Shown in pieces: positions 20,508-30,088 of a stretch of DNA of 64,000 nucleotides (its first letter is position 1; each line of letters starts with the position of its first letter). Source of the DNA: Clostridium sp. Ade.TY (GTDB lineage: Bacteria > Bacillota > Clostridia > Clostridiales > Clostridiaceae). A model generated the notes under the pieces. That model searched no databases and was not told where the DNA came from. It worked only from the letters and a program-made list of their open reading frames with translations. A program made the translations under genes and the position numbers. The stretch covers positions 62,001 through 126,000 of the forward strand of contig NZ_AVSV01000028.1 in the NCBI RefSeq assembly GCF_000498355.1, written 5' to 3'.

Positions 20508-20975
20508 TTAAATAAACATCTGTTTTATATAGTATATAATTCCAATTATCACAGAAGATCCTATTCCATAAACAAGTACAGGTCCAGCTATTGTAAATAT
20601 TTTAGCTGCAACACCAAAAACAAAACCTTCTGTTTTAAACTCTATAGCAGGTGCAACAACAGCATTTGCAAAGCCTGTTATAGGAACTACAGTACCTGCT
20701 CCACCATAGCTTGCAATCTTATCATATATACCAACACCAGTTAATAAAGCTCCTAAAAATACCATTATTATTGCTGTTATACTAGATACCTCATCTTTAG
20801 GATACCCAAGCCTTAAAAATATATCAGATATTATTTGTCCTACATCACAAATTAACCCGCCAACTATAAATGCTCTTATACAATGTCTTGTGAGTTGTGG
20901 CTTAGGCTCAGTTTCCTGCTTTATTATTTCAAATCTTTCTTTTACTATATCTTCTTTCGTATTTTCTTTTCTCAA
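20508..20975 (-). CDS. spoVAC: Stage V sporulation protein AC
   Basis: Membrane subunit of the SpoVA channel; in Bacillus it acts as a mechanosensitive channel for dipicolinic acid release. About 155 residues with a hydrophilic N-terminus and several membrane helices; RAFIVGGLICDVGQ and GAGTVVPITGFANAVVAPAIE are family blocks. I place the start at the TTG at 20975, 8 bp behind AAAGGAGAG. The open frame runs about 37 codons further upstream, but that part is not conserved in the family and has no binding site. Confidence 0.94.
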   Translation of the reverse strand: MRKENTKEDIVKERFEIIKQETEPKPQLTRHCIRAFIVGGLICDVGQIISDIFLRLGYPKDEVSSITAIIMVFLGALLTGVGIYDKIASYGGAGTVVPITGFANAVVAPAIEFKTEGFVFGVAAKIFTIAGPVLVYGIGSSVIIGIIYYIKQMFI

Positions 20976-21119
20976 AATATATTCTCTCCTTTCAAATATA
21001 TATAACATTATTATTTGTAAAATAATAAATCTAATTCTTTTAATTAATATTTTTATAAAATATATTTTCATTTCTTTTTTAAACATCTAAAATATTTATT
21101 TAAATTTTTAAAATAAAAA

Positions 21120-21145
21120 AGAATGAGATTTTAAAATCTCATTCT
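21120..21145 (-). terminator. Terminator of the spoIIA operon
   Basis: Perfect 13-base arms (AGAATGAGATTTT and complement) overlapping the sigF stop, followed by TTTTTTATTTT on the minus strand. It separates the spoIIA operon from spoVACDE. Confidence 0.88.
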
Positions 21146-21899
21146 AATCTTGTAATTTTTCTTTCATTTTTGATAATACTTTTTTTTCTATTCTAGATAC
21201 TTGAACCTGACTTATACCAAGCATTTTTGCTACTTGAACTTGAGTTTTATCTTTAAAATATCTAAGTATTATAATTTGTCTTGATTTAACATCTAATGTT
21301 CCTATAGCTTCTTTAAGTGCTAGTCTTTCAATCATTTCTGAATCTTCTTCACCATTTTCACTTATTTTATCTATAAGAAGCACAGGTGCACCATCATCCT
21401 GATGTATAGTATCATATAAATACTGCATACTTGATGCTGATTCTAATGCAATTATAATTTCTTCTTTATCAATACTTGAATACTCTGATAATTCATCTAT
21501 AGTAGGTTCTCTATTTAACTTTTTTGTAAGCTCTTCCTTAGAATAATGTAATTTTCTAGCTAAAGTTTTTACATTTCTGCTTACCTTTATAATTCCATCA
21601 TCTCTTAAAAATCTTTTTATTTCTCCTATTATCATAGGAACTGCATATGTTGAAAATTTAACGTTAAATCTTTCATCAAAGTTTTTTATAGCCTTTACAA
21701 GACCTATTGAACCTATTTGATATATATCCTCATAATCATATCCTCTATTAGAAAATTTCTTACTTATAGATGATACTAAAGGAAGATTCATTTCAATTAA
21801 TCTGTCTAATGCCTTTTTATCACCATTTTTAGCTAAAGGCAACAATTCAGAATTGTCATCATAATTAAATTCCTCTCTCTTATAATTCTCAATACTCAT
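21144..21899 (-). CDS. sigF: RNA polymerase sporulation sigma factor F
   Basis: Forespore-specific sigma factor of 251 residues. Region 2 (FDERFNVKFSTYAVPMIIGEIKRFLRDDG, first 20 shown in part) and the region 4 helix-turn-helix VAKMLGISQVQVSRIEKKVL are intact. Its activity is held off by SpoIIAB and released when SpoIIAA is dephosphorylated. It is the last gene of the spoIIAA-spoIIAB-sigF operon, with short gaps. Confidence 0.97.
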   Translation of the reverse strand: MSIENYKREEFNYDDNSELLPLAKNGDKKALDRLIEMNLPLVSSISKKFSNRGYDYEDIYQIGSIGLVKAIKNFDERFNVKFSTYAVPMIIGEIKRFLRDDGIIKVSRNVKTLARKLHYSKEELTKKLNREPTIDELSEYSSIDKEEIIIALESASSMQYLYDTIHQDDGAPVLLIDKISENGEEDSEMIERLALKEAIGTLDVKSRQIIILRYFKDKTQVQVAKMLGISQVQVSRIEKKVLSKMKEKLQD

Positions 21900-21908
21900 A
21901 TTTTTCCC

Positions 21909-22343
21909 CTAATCTACTTCAGTATCAATATTTTTCTTCATAACAACCCTTGTACCTTTTCCCTTTTCGCTATACACTTCTAAACTATCCATAAAACTTT
22001 CCATAACTGTAAATCCCATTCCTGATCTTTCAAGATCTGGTCTTGAAGTATATAATGGCTCTTTTGCTCTTTCAACATTTTCTATACCAATCCCAAAATC
22101 CGATATTATTATCTCAATGCAATTCCCAGTAATAGATGCATCAATCCTAACTCTTCCATCTTTTTTATTTTCATATCCATGAATAATTGAATTAGTTACA
22201 CCTTCTGAAACAGCTGTTTTAATATCTGTAAGTTCTTCTATTGTAGGATCCAATTGTGAAACAAAAGCTGACACTGCAACTCTTGCAAAACCTTCATTTT
22301 CAGATTTGCTTAAAAATTCAATACTTATTTTATTATCGTACAT
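21909..22343 (-). CDS. spoIIAB: Anti-sigma F factor SpoIIAB
   Basis: GHKL-fold serine kinase and anti-sigma factor, 144 residues. N box [13 protein letters not shown]1 DFGIGIENV and G2 [13 protein letters not shown] are present. It binds SigF and phosphorylates SpoIIAA. The ATG follows GGAGGGGTTTTATA; it lies between its two partners. Confidence 0.97.
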   Translation of the reverse strand: MYDNKISIEFLSKSENEGFARVAVSAFVSQLDPTIEELTDIKTAVSEGVTNSIIHGYENKKDGRVRIDASITGNCIEIIISDFGIGIENVERAKEPLYTSRPDLERSGMGFTVMESFMDSLEVYSEKGKGTRVVMKKNIDTEVD

Positions 22344-22358
22344 TATAAAACCCCTCCA

Positions 22359-22694
22359 TTAAATGCACCTTACTGCCTCATCTACAGTATTAAAATTTTT
22401 TATAATTTTAAATAATCCTGATAATTCAAAAACTCTATTTACACTTTTACTTACATCTGCAACACAAATGTTTCCTCCATTTGAAGCTATTTTTTTATAT
22501 CTTCCAACAACAACGCCAATTCCTGAACTATCCATAAATGTTACTTTACTAAAATCCAATATAACATTTGTTATGTTATCTCTGTCTATTCTATCATCAA
22601 TTTTAACTCTAACTTCTTGAGAACTATGATGATCTAACTCTCCAATAAGATGAGCGACTAATTTATCTTCTATAACACTAAACTTAAGATACAT
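22359..22694 (-). CDS. spoIIAA: Anti-sigma F factor antagonist SpoIIAA
   Basis: STAS-domain protein of 111 residues with the phosphorylation motif FMDSSGIG (Ser 56/57). The family start MYLKF corresponds to the ATG at 22694, which has only AGGG at 8 bp. A much stronger AGGAGGTG sits about 37 bp further upstream. Its frame continues into spoIIAA through a GTG inside the binding site itself, so the position of the true start deserves attention. It is the first gene of the spoIIA operon, normally driven by SigH and Spo0A. Confidence 0.93.
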   Translation of the reverse strand: MYLKFSVIEDKLVAHLIGELDHHSSQEVRVKIDDRIDRDNITNVILDFSKVTFMDSSGIGVVVGRYKKIASNGGNICVADVSKSVNRVFELSGLFKIIKNFNTVDEAVRCI

Positions 22695-22815
22695 ATTAAA
22701 TACCCTAAAGCACTCTTTAGAGTAATTCACCTCCTCACTTAACTTTTCTTTTCCATATTTTAACATATAATTCCTTTTAAAGTCAATTACTTTACATATT
22801 TTATATTTTATAAAA

Positions 22816-22843
22816 ATATAAGGAGCAAATTTGCTCCTTATAT
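22816..22843 (-). terminator. Hairpin terminator after the Lon-like gene
   Basis: Perfect 28-bp palindrome (ATATAAGGAGCAAA and complement) touching the stop codon of the Lon-like gene, with TTTTATAAAA beyond. It divides that gene from spoIIA. Confidence 0.75.
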
Positions 22844-25134
22844 TAATTATTATATTTTTTTATTTCATCACTTACTATATTATAAAAATATTCTATATTC
22901 TCATCATTTTCTAATAATAGAGTTTCTATAGCATCATCTATTTTTTCCATCTCATATATATGAAAATCTCCATCTTTTATAGCTTCTTCAACTTCTTTAT
23001 TTAATACTAACTCATCTTTATTAGTTGATGGTATTAAAACTCCCTTTCCCTTATAACCAGTAGTTCTTTTACATACATTAAAAAAGCCTTCTATCTTTTC
23101 ATTAACTCCACCTATAGGTTGTACTTCTCCAAACTGATTTAAAGATCCAGTAACAGCAATACGTTGATCTACTCCTTTTTTACTTATAGCAGATAATATA
23201 GCTATCATTTCTGCAACTGATGCACTATCTCCTTCTATAATTCCATAACTTTGTTCAAAACTTAAGTGAAGATTTATAGGAAGTTTTTCGTATGGGGAAA
23301 TTAAACTATACAACAGTCCAGTTAATGTTTTTATTGATTTTTCGTGTATTTTTCCACTTAATTTTGATTCTTTATGAATATCAATTACACTGCCTTCTCC
23401 TTTTATTGCCAAACATGTTATCCTTAAAGGTTTTCCAAAACTAAATATTCCAGTATCTAATACCGCAAGTCCATTTACATTTCCCATGCATCTACCATCT
23501 GTTTTTATAAAAATCTTATTTTCTTTATACATATCAGCATATTCATCGATTATACTGTCTTTTTCATATATTACTTTTTCTATAAATTCTTTTAATATTA
23601 TATTTTTATTATTTTCTCTAGCCATATTATCAGCTCTAACTAATATAGTATCTATTTTATATTCATCTATATTTATTTTTTCTCTATTTGATGCTTTTCT
23701 AGTTAAATACCTCAATAAAACTTTAATACCATCATATTCAATATCTAATAATTCTTTTTTCTTAACTCTACCTTTTATAAATTCTACTAATTCATTAATT
23801 ATTTTTTTAACATTACTTATTTCTGTTTTTATTTCACATCTTAATGGAAATAAGCTTTTAAACTCCTCATCATTGTTATATAAAATAGAATAACTTTCAT
23901 AATCTCCAATAATTATAACTTTTACATCTATAGGTATTGGACTTGGCTTTAGCCCGTTTATAGATAAAAGTTCTAAATAATTTCTATTACTATCTAAATT
24001 AACCTTTCCAGACATAAGGGCATTTTTAAGTTGATAATAACTATTTCCATTTTGAATAAGCTTATTAAGTCTTATTATTAAACAACCTTCATTTGCTTTA
24101 AGAAGTGAACCTGCTGTTATTAATGAAAGGTCTGTTGTATAATTACCATTTTGACTTTCATATTCTATATTTCCTATAAGATTTATTATACTTGGATCAT
24201 CTTCGTATATTACTAAAGGATGATTATTCTTTGAGTTATCTACAACTACTTCAATATTATATTTTGATAATACTTTTTCAACGGTTTCATCTTCATCCTC
24301 TAAATCTATACTATAATTTTCAATAAGATCATCTTCAATACTTTCATATAATTTTTCTAGATAATTATAAACACCATCATCTCCTATAAAATCTAAAAGA
24401 ACATCATCTTTATAATTTTCCATCTTTTCATTTATATAATCTCTAAATATAACTCTTAGCCTTTCCATAGAATCTACTTCTAATTCTTTTAAATCATCTA
24501 AAATAACTTCTGCTCTTTCTTTAAGTCTACTTGCTTTTTGAATTATTATATCTTTATCCTTTATATCTAACTCATCATATTCTTTTTCTGTCATTACTTC
24601 CCCTTCATTTAATGGTATAAATGCAAATCCTCCTGAAGTTGCTTTAACATCAAACCCATCTTGCTTTGCAACCTCAACTAATTCACCTATATATTTGTTT
24701 CTTTTAAGGTGTATATTTTCTATAATTTCATCTTTCTCTTCCTCTGATGACATATTAAAAAACTCTAAAAAATTTATCATATATTCTTCTTTTAATTTTT
24801 TTATTTCCATCTTTAACTTTCTACCCTTTCCATTTGAAACAAAGATAGGAAATGGAATCTTTATATCTTTAATAGTTGCATAGCATATATCTGAAGGAGG
24901 CTTTAAAGATTTATACTCATTATCTATGAAATTAACTAACCCATCTATCTTATCTTTAGAGAATGAATCTATAATATACAAGTTATATCCTGCTCTTCTT
25001 ATATTAAGGGCACTTTTTATTTCATTGTAAGGAGTATTTATTTCCGGAATATCTTCTATAGTAGTTACCCCATCACTTTCATTAATATATTCCAAATCAT
25101 AAATTATTTCATTTAGAGTTAATTCTTTCTTCAT
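22843..25134 (-). CDS. Lon-like protease (AAA_32 / Lon_C family) with degenerate ATPase motifs
   Basis: 763 residues. The C-terminal Lon protease domain has the Ser-Lys dyad: EGDSASVAE puts Ser at about 639 and GGVNEKIEGF puts Lys at about 680, a normal spacing. The upstream AAA_32-type region keeps NIRRAGYNLYIIDS, where active relatives have a Walker A loop after the tyrosine-rich strand; here the loop reads DSFSKDKI with no GxGK. The Walker B place (GCLIIRLNKL) has no acidic pair. It may therefore be an ATP-independent protease like LonC. It lies upstream of spoIIA behind its own start (GGAGG) and terminator; forespore LonB is a known parallel, but a sporulation role is inference. Confidence 0.85.
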   Translation of the reverse strand: MKKELTLNEIIYDLEYINESDGVTTIEDIPEINTPYNEIKSALNIRRAGYNLYIIDSFSKDKIDGLVNFIDNEYKSLKPPSDICYATIKDIKIPFPIFVSNGKGRKLKMEIKKLKEEYMINFLEFFNMSSEEEKDEIIENIHLKRNKYIGELVEVAKQDGFDVKATSGGFAFIPLNEGEVMTEKEYDELDIKDKDIIIQKASRLKERAEVILDDLKELEVDSMERLRVIFRDYINEKMENYKDDVLLDFIGDDGVYNYLEKLYESIEDDLIENYSIDLEDEDETVEKVLSKYNIEVVVDNSKNNHPLVIYEDDPSIINLIGNIEYESQNGNYTTDLSLITAGSLLKANEGCLIIRLNKLIQNGNSYYQLKNALMSGKVNLDSNRNYLELLSINGLKPSPIPIDVKVIIIGDYESYSILYNNDEEFKSLFPLRCEIKTEISNVKKIINELVEFIKGRVKKKELLDIEYDGIKVLLRYLTRKASNREKINIDEYKIDTILVRADNMARENNKNIILKEFIEKVIYEKDSIIDEYADMYKENKIFIKTDGRCMGNVNGLAVLDTGIFSFGKPLRITCLAIKGEGSVIDIHKESKLSGKIHEKSIKTLTGLLYSLISPYEKLPINLHLSFEQSYGIIEGDSASVAEMIAILSAISKKGVDQRIAVTGSLNQFGEVQPIGGVNEKIEGFFNVCKRTTGYKGKGVLIPSTNKDELVLNKEVEEAIKDGDFHIYEMEKIDDAIETLLLENDENIEYFYNIVSDEIKKYNN

Positions 25135-25252
25135 ATAATGCTTTTACTAAATTCACCTTTAGTAAATTTAGATAATTCCTCCTTATTTTATATTTGTATA
25201 TTATATTAATATTCGAGTTATTTCATTTTAGATATAAATTTTTCAAATTATA

Positions 25253-25291
25253 AAAAAAATCCTTAAGGATTGTCTCCTTAAGGATTTTTTT
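25253..25291 (-). terminator. Terminator of deoC
   Basis: Seventeen-base arms (AAAAAAATCCTTAAGGA and complement) with a 5-nt loop and long A/T runs, just after the deoC stop. Confidence 0.88.
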
Positions 25292-25304
25292 AATTTATTT
25301 ATAA

Positions 25305-25979
25305 TTAATATGTGCTATTTGATTCTCTTCCTTCACATATTTCTATTGATGCTGATGCACCTATTCTTGTAGCTCCATTTTCTATCATAACTAAAGCATC
25401 TTCTAATGATCTTACTCCACCTGATGCCTTAACTCCCATTTCTTTTCCTACTGTTTCTCTCATAAGCTTAATATCTTCTCCTGTAGCTCCTCCTGTTGAG
25501 AATCCAGTTGAAGTTTTAACAAAGTCAGCTCCTGCTTCTTTTGATAACTTACATGCTATAACTTTTTCTTCGTCTGTTAAAAGACAAGTTTCAATTATAA
25601 CTTTAGTTAAAGCTTTTCCTTTAGCAGCATCAACTACAGATTTTATATCTTCTTTTACAAAATCATAATCTTTATCTTTAAGTCTTCCAACGTTTATAAC
25701 CATATCAACTTCTGTTGCCCCATTTTTTATGGCATCTTTTGTTTCAAAAACTTTTGATTCAGTAGTTGTTGCTCCTAAAGGGAATCCTATAACTGTACAT
25801 ACTTTAACATCACTGTTTTTAACTATTTCATATGCTTCTTTAACTCTACCAGGATTTACACATACAGATGCAAAATTATATTTCACTGCTTCTTCGCATA
25901 ACTTTTTAATTCCTTCACTTGTTGCTTCTGGCTTTAATAATGTATGATCTATCATTCTAGCTAATTCTTTTTTGTTCAT
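25305..25979 (-). CDS. deoC: Deoxyribose-phosphate aldolase
   Basis: Class I aldolase that splits deoxyribose-5-phosphate to glyceraldehyde-3-phosphate and acetaldehyde in deoxynucleoside catabolism. 224 residues; the Schiff-base lysine lies in FVKTSTGF, with the partner region VKASGGVRS and the N-terminal [11 protein letters not shown]. The ATG follows AAAGGAG. It is a single gene with its own terminator; no other deo gene is nearby. Confidence 0.98.
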   Translation of the reverse strand: MNKKELARMIDHTLLKPEATSEGIKKLCEEAVKYNFASVCVNPGRVKEAYEIVKNSDVKVCTVIGFPLGATTTESKVFETKDAIKNGATEVDMVINVGRLKDKDYDFVKEDIKSVVDAAKGKALTKVIIETCLLTDEEKVIACKLSKEAGADFVKTSTGFSTGGATGEDIKLMRETVGKEMGVKASGGVRSLEDALVMIENGATRIGASASIEICEGRESNSTY

Positions 25980-26071
25980 TTTTTTGCACTCCTTTACATT
26001 ATAGCTATACTGTGATTATAGAACTATTTCGACAAGATTGTCAATTAATATATAAAAATTTTTTAAATATT

Positions 26072-27127
26072 CTAAAATAATGATATTTGTTCCTCTAAAC
26101 TCTCTTTAAAATATGATACACTAAGACCTATTAATCTTATATCTTCATTTAAATCCTCTTCATTTAAAATTTCTTTTGATATTTTAAATATATCATCAAA
26201 GTTTCTAATGTAATCTTTTAATGTTTTACTTCTTGTATGATTTTTAAAGGAACTTGTTTTATATTTTAAAGTAATAGTTTTTATAGACTTATTATCCTTT
26301 ATTAACATTTTTGATATTTCACTCGAAAAAAATTCCAAGTATTTAGTAAGTTCTTCTTTATCTTTTGTATTACTTTTAAGTGTTCTCTCTTTTCCAATAG
26401 ATTTTCTATATCTACTTACAGTTACTTCTCTATTATCAATTCCTCTTATTCTATTAAATACTTCTACTCCTTGTTTACCTAAGTATTCAAATAAGAACTC
26501 TTTAGAAACTGGATATAAATCTTTAACTGTAAAAAATCCCATATTATTAAGCTTATTTACAGATTTACTTCCAAGCCCATATATTTTTTCTATAGATAAA
26601 GGAAATAATATATTTGGAACCATATCTTTACTTATAATTTTTATTCCATTTGGTTTATTCCAGTCTGATGCAAGTTTTGCTAAAAATTTATTATAAGAAA
26701 TTCCTATTGATAAAGTTAATCCTAATTCCTTATAAACTCTATCTTTTATATATTTAGCTGCATATTCTCCATCTTTTATACTTCCACTTCTTAAATCTAA
26801 ATAAGCTTCATCTATAGACAATGGTTCAACTAAATTAGTAACTTCTTTAAATATTTCAAATACTCTTCTTGATATTTCTTTATATCTTGAATGTCTTACT
26901 GTTAAAAAAACTCCATTAGGACAAAGTTGCCTTGCAATAAAAACTGGCATTGCTGAATGAACACCATATTTTCTTGCCTCATAAGAACATGTAGACACTA
27001 CACCTCTTTCACTAACTCCTCCTACTATAACTGGTTTTCCTTTTAATTTTTTATTATCCATTTGCTCAACTGATGCAAAAAAAGCATCCATATCAACATG
27101 AAGTATTATCTTTTCATAAAGCTCCAT
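26072..27127 (-). CDS. dinB: DNA polymerase IV (DinB, Y family)
   Basis: Translesion polymerase of 351 residues with the catalytic blocks HVDMDAFFASVEQ and LSIDEAYLD, a helix-hairpin-helix region and a C-terminal beta-clamp-binding peptide (QISLF). Its ATG follows the stop of the upstream DUF4003 gene almost directly; the nearest GGAGG is inside that gene, 14 bp away, so translation is probably coupled. Confidence 0.97.
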   Translation of the reverse strand: MELYEKIILHVDMDAFFASVEQMDNKKLKGKPVIVGGVSERGVVSTCSYEARKYGVHSAMPVFIARQLCPNGVFLTVRHSRYKEISRRVFEIFKEVTNLVEPLSIDEAYLDLRSGSIKDGEYAAKYIKDRVYKELGLTLSIGISYNKFLAKLASDWNKPNGIKIISKDMVPNILFPLSIEKIYGLGSKSVNKLNNMGFFTVKDLYPVSKEFLFEYLGKQGVEVFNRIRGIDNREVTVSRYRKSIGKERTLKSNTKDKEELTKYLEFFSSEISKMLIKDNKSIKTITLKYKTSSFKNHTRSKTLKDYIRNFDDIFKISKEILNEEDLNEDIRLIGLSVSYFKESLEEQISLF

Positions 27128-27130
27128 TTA

Positions 27131-28099
27131 TTAGGCTAAAACCTCCTCAAAAATCCCTTGTTTTTTGCTAACAAGAAATGAATATATTGAAAAGCATACT
27201 AATTCATTTAAAAATTCATTTTTTGTAGAATTTTTTAATAATTCATAAACTTCAACTATGACTATTGCAATCAATGTTCTAAATGTTTTATCCATATAAA
27301 AAGCATATTCTCCATCTTCATCACATAAATATTGATTTACTTCATTTATTTTATCTAAATAACTTTTTATATTTTCTTCTCTTTCAATTATTCCAATTAA
27401 AGGCAATACTTCATCACCAATTTTCATGCCATTTTCATTGAAAGCATTTATTAATTCTTTAATTTCATAAGGTGCTGATGCTTTGTCATTTAAAACTATA
27501 CTACTTGCAATACCTTGAAGGTCATTTTTAGAATAATAATCAAGATCAGATAAATGATTAAACATACTTTCTATATATTCATGTATATTTTTAGCTTCAC
27601 CTTTATCTTTATTATTTTTTATTGCAAGAAGAGCACAAGCTAAATAATCTTCTTCATCTGTAAAACCTTTATAATTTTCTTTTAAAGAATTATATATTAT
27701 TTTCATATCTTTTATAATATTATAAACTTCATCTATATTAATGTGTTTTGCTATAGTATAAGAAGATAATACTAAAAAATCATTTTCTTTAAAGTCATTC
27801 TCTTCTAATTTTTCATTTATTTTTATTACTTTATCAGAAAATTCTTTATAGTTATTTTCTTTACTTATAAGTATTGATAACATATATAAAATGTCACCTC
27901 TAAAACTTGACATTTTATTTGTATTAGTTTTTATATATTTTCTTATTTCTTTTATTTTATCTATATCAATATTATCATTTCCTGTAAATATTAATGATGC
28001 AAAGTGATTTATATACTCTCCATCAAATCTTAATTTATATTTTGCTAATCTATAATTTTCAATAACTTTATTTGTAATAGAGTATAAAATATTATTCAT
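27131..28099 (-). CDS. DUF4003 family protein
   Basis: A helical, soluble protein of 322 residues. Its length, the repeated four-helix style and blocks such as FRGDILYMLSILIS match the DUF4003 family (PF13170), which is widespread in Firmicutes and has no known activity. It is co-transcribed with dinB, whose start it nearly overlaps; this may only reflect packing. It starts at ATG behind GGGGATGG. Confidence 0.75.
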   Translation of the reverse strand: MNNILYSITNKVIENYRLAKYKLRFDGEYINHFASLIFTGNDNIDIDKIKEIRKYIKTNTNKMSSFRGDILYMLSILISKENNYKEFSDKVIKINEKLEENDFKENDFLVLSSYTIAKHINIDEVYNIIKDMKIIYNSLKENYKGFTDEEDYLACALLAIKNNKDKGEAKNIHEYIESMFNHLSDLDYYSKNDLQGIASSIVLNDKASAPYEIKELINAFNENGMKIGDEVLPLIGIIEREENIKSYLDKINEVNQYLCDEDGEYAFYMDKTFRTLIAIVIVEVYELLKNSTKNEFLNELVCFSIYSFLVSKKQGIFEEVLA

Positions 28100-28240
28100 T
28101 ATTTAACCATCCCCATTTCCTAATAACAAATATATTATATATTAAAATTCATAAAAATCTTTTAAGTATTGATTAAAATCATTTTAATTATACTATAAAT
28201 TTATGTCATTAATATGTCTAAAAATTATCAAATTAACTTC

Positions 28241-28276
28241 AAAAGACTAATTCTATTAATAATGAATTAGTCTTTT
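28241..28276 (-). terminator. Terminator of the hydrogenase operon
   Basis: Thirteen-base perfect arms (AAAAGACTAATTC and complement), 10-nt loop, immediately after the last hydrogenase gene. Confidence 0.85.
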
Positions 28277-28283
28277 ATGGAAA

Positions 28284-28670
28284 TTATTTTTTATTTATAA
28301 ATTTTTTAGGTACAATTTTTTTAAACTTTCCTGAAACTATAATATCTTCATTTTTCTCTGTAACCATATTAAAATCATTTGTTAATATTATTGCATTTTT
28401 AGGACAAAAATCACTACACATACCACAAAATGTACAACTTCCTAAATCAAAATTCATACTTATTTCTTCAGTAGTATCGTCAATTTTTATTATATTTTTT
28501 TCTATAGCTTTTGGTGAACATACTCTTATACAAATTCCACAACCTATACACTTTTCATTATCAAATTGAATCTTTCCTCTATAATTTTTAACTTCTCTAT
28601 TATTTAAAGTTTCTGTACAAGGTTTTCTAAATAAATTTTTAATAGCTTCTTTTAAAAAGGGAAATCTCAA
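28284..28670 (-). CDS. mbhN: Energy-converting hydrogenase, 2x[4Fe-4S] ferredoxin subunit (MbhN/EchF-like)
   Basis: 128 residues with two cluster motifs, CIGCGICIRVCSP and CTFCGMCSDFCP, each CxxCxxCxxxCP-like. In group 4 hydrogenases and complex I (NuoI) this peripheral subunit takes electrons from ferredoxin and passes them to the small subunit. It is the last gene of the 15-gene operon, 2 bp after the small-subunit gene. Confidence 0.93.
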   Translation of the reverse strand: MRFPFLKEAIKNLFRKPCTETLNNREVKNYRGKIQFDNEKCIGCGICIRVCSPKAIEKNIIKIDDTTEEISMNFDLGSCTFCGMCSDFCPKNAIILTNDFNMVTEKNEDIIVSGKFKKIVPKKFINKK

Positions 28671-28672
28671 AC

Positions 28673-29104
28673 TTATTCATCTCCTCTTTTATTTTTCAAA
28701 ATTTCTTTAGCCTTTTTTAATCCCTCTATTATAGCCTCTGGTTTTGGAGAGCATCCAAAAACTGATACATCAATGTCAACCCATTTACTAAGAGGCCCAT
28801 CTATAGAATAACTTCCCTTAAAAACATTACAAGATATAGGACATGACCCAAGAGACATTATTACTTTAGGTTCTGGTACTTGTGAAATTACTCTAAGCAT
28901 TCTTTCTTTAGACATAGTAGTTACAGGTCCTGTTACTACAATAACATCTGCATGTCTTGGACTTCCAGCAAGTTTAACCCCAAGCCTTTCAGCATCATAC
29001 ATAGGCCCTAAAAGAGCTACTAATTCAATATCACATCCATTACACGAACCTGTATTTAAATGATATATCCAAATAGATTTTTCTCTTCCTTTATTTATAG
29101 ACAT
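28673..29104 (-). CDS. mbhJ: Energy-converting [NiFe] hydrogenase small subunit (MbhJ/NuoB-like)
   Basis: 143 residues from the ATG at 29104, 8 bp behind AGGAGG; a longer frame exists but starts inside the previous gene. It holds one proximal [4Fe-4S] cluster: Cys 21 and 24 in GSCNGCD, one Cys in SLGSCPISC and one in GCSPKP. This is the short small subunit typical of group 4 enzymes and not the two- to three-cluster type of uptake hydrogenases. It hands electrons to the NiFe site of the large subunit encoded about 6 kb upstream in the same operon. Confidence 0.94.
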   Translation of the reverse strand: MSINKGREKSIWIYHLNTGSCNGCDIELVALLGPMYDAERLGVKLAGSPRHADVIVVTGPVTTMSKERMLRVISQVPEPKVIMSLGSCPISCNVFKGSYSIDGPLSKWVDIDVSVFGCSPKPEAIIEGLKKAKEILKNKRGDE

Positions 29105-29118
29105 ATAATATATACCTC

Positions 29119-30075
29119 CTAAATCAATGTAACTAGTATAAGGCTGATTAAAGCTACTAGAGTTGGAAATGTCCAATAAAATTTTAAAGCTTGATTAATT
29201 TTCATTCTTCCAAAAGTTGTTCTTACTAAAGTTATAGTTAGAAATATTGTTAAAAATATCATTAATATAAAAATCAATATTCCCAAAATCCCTTTTTCTT
29301 TAATAACTCCTCCTAAAAATAATGAAACAAAAAGTGATACTATTACAACTCCTTTAACCATTTGCATAATTTTTAAAATAGCTAAATACTTTCCTGAATA
29401 TTCAACTAAAGGGCCTTCACATATCTCTGTTTCACTTTCTGCTATATCAAAAGGAATCACTCCAGCCTCTCCTGGAATTACCATTAAAAAAGCTATTGCT
29501 GCTGGAATTAAAATTGGTGAAAACAAAAAATTATTATAAATAGTTTGATTATTAACTATAGATTGAAGTGAAAAACTTAAACTTTCATTTGAAATTTTTG
29601 CCGAATATATACATACAGATAATATAGAAATAACCATAGGAAATTCTAAACTTAATAAAAGTACCCCTTCTCTTGAAGCACCTATAGCACCATATGATGA
29701 TTTTGAATTAATTCCGCATACAATTAAAACTATAGCTGATATAGTTAATAAATATATTATTAAAATAATATCACTATTAAAACTCAAAAATATATTATTA
29801 AACATAGGTATAATAGGAGGTATCAATAAAATACTTATTAATCCAATTATAGGAGCTAATATAAAAATCTTTTTATTTGATTCTTTAGGTATTATAACTT
29901 CTTTTCCAAAAAGCTTTAATATATCATAAAAGGTTTGTGTTATTGGTGGACCTATTCTTCTTTGCATTCTTGCAACAAGTTTCCTATCTATTCCAAATAT
30001 AATAATTGAAATTAATATTGAAAATAATCCACCTGGAAATATAAAAATATAAAATAAAAATTTTAAAATATCCAA
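29119..30075 (-). CDS. mbhM: Energy-converting hydrogenase membrane anchor subunit (MbhM/NuoH-like)
   Basis: Integral membrane protein of 318 residues with about eight helices, the NuoH/HycD/EchB family. RMQRRIGPPITQTFYDILKLFGKE is the expected cytoplasmic loop (shown in part), and AESETEICEGPLVEYSG carries the conserved acidic residues next to the quinone-like cavity. The start is a TTG at 30075, 5 bp behind GGAGGGGTG. The subunit links the peripheral hydrogenase to the antiporter arm. Confidence 0.93.
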   Translation of the reverse strand: MDILKFLFYIFIFPGGLFSILISIIIFGIDRKLVARMQRRIGPPITQTFYDILKLFGKEVIIPKESNKKIFILAPIIGLISILLIPPIIPMFNNIFLSFNSDIILIIYLLTISAIVLIVCGINSKSSYGAIGASREGVLLLSLEFPMVISILSVCIYSAKISNESLSFSLQSIVNNQTIYNNFLFSPILIPAAIAFLMVIPGEAGVIPFDIAESETEICEGPLVEYSGKYLAILKIMQMVKGVVIVSLFVSLFLGGVIKEKGILGILIFILMIFLTIFLTITLVRTTFGRMKINQALKFYWTFPTLVALISLILVTLI

Positions 30076-30088
30076 AATATCACCCCTC

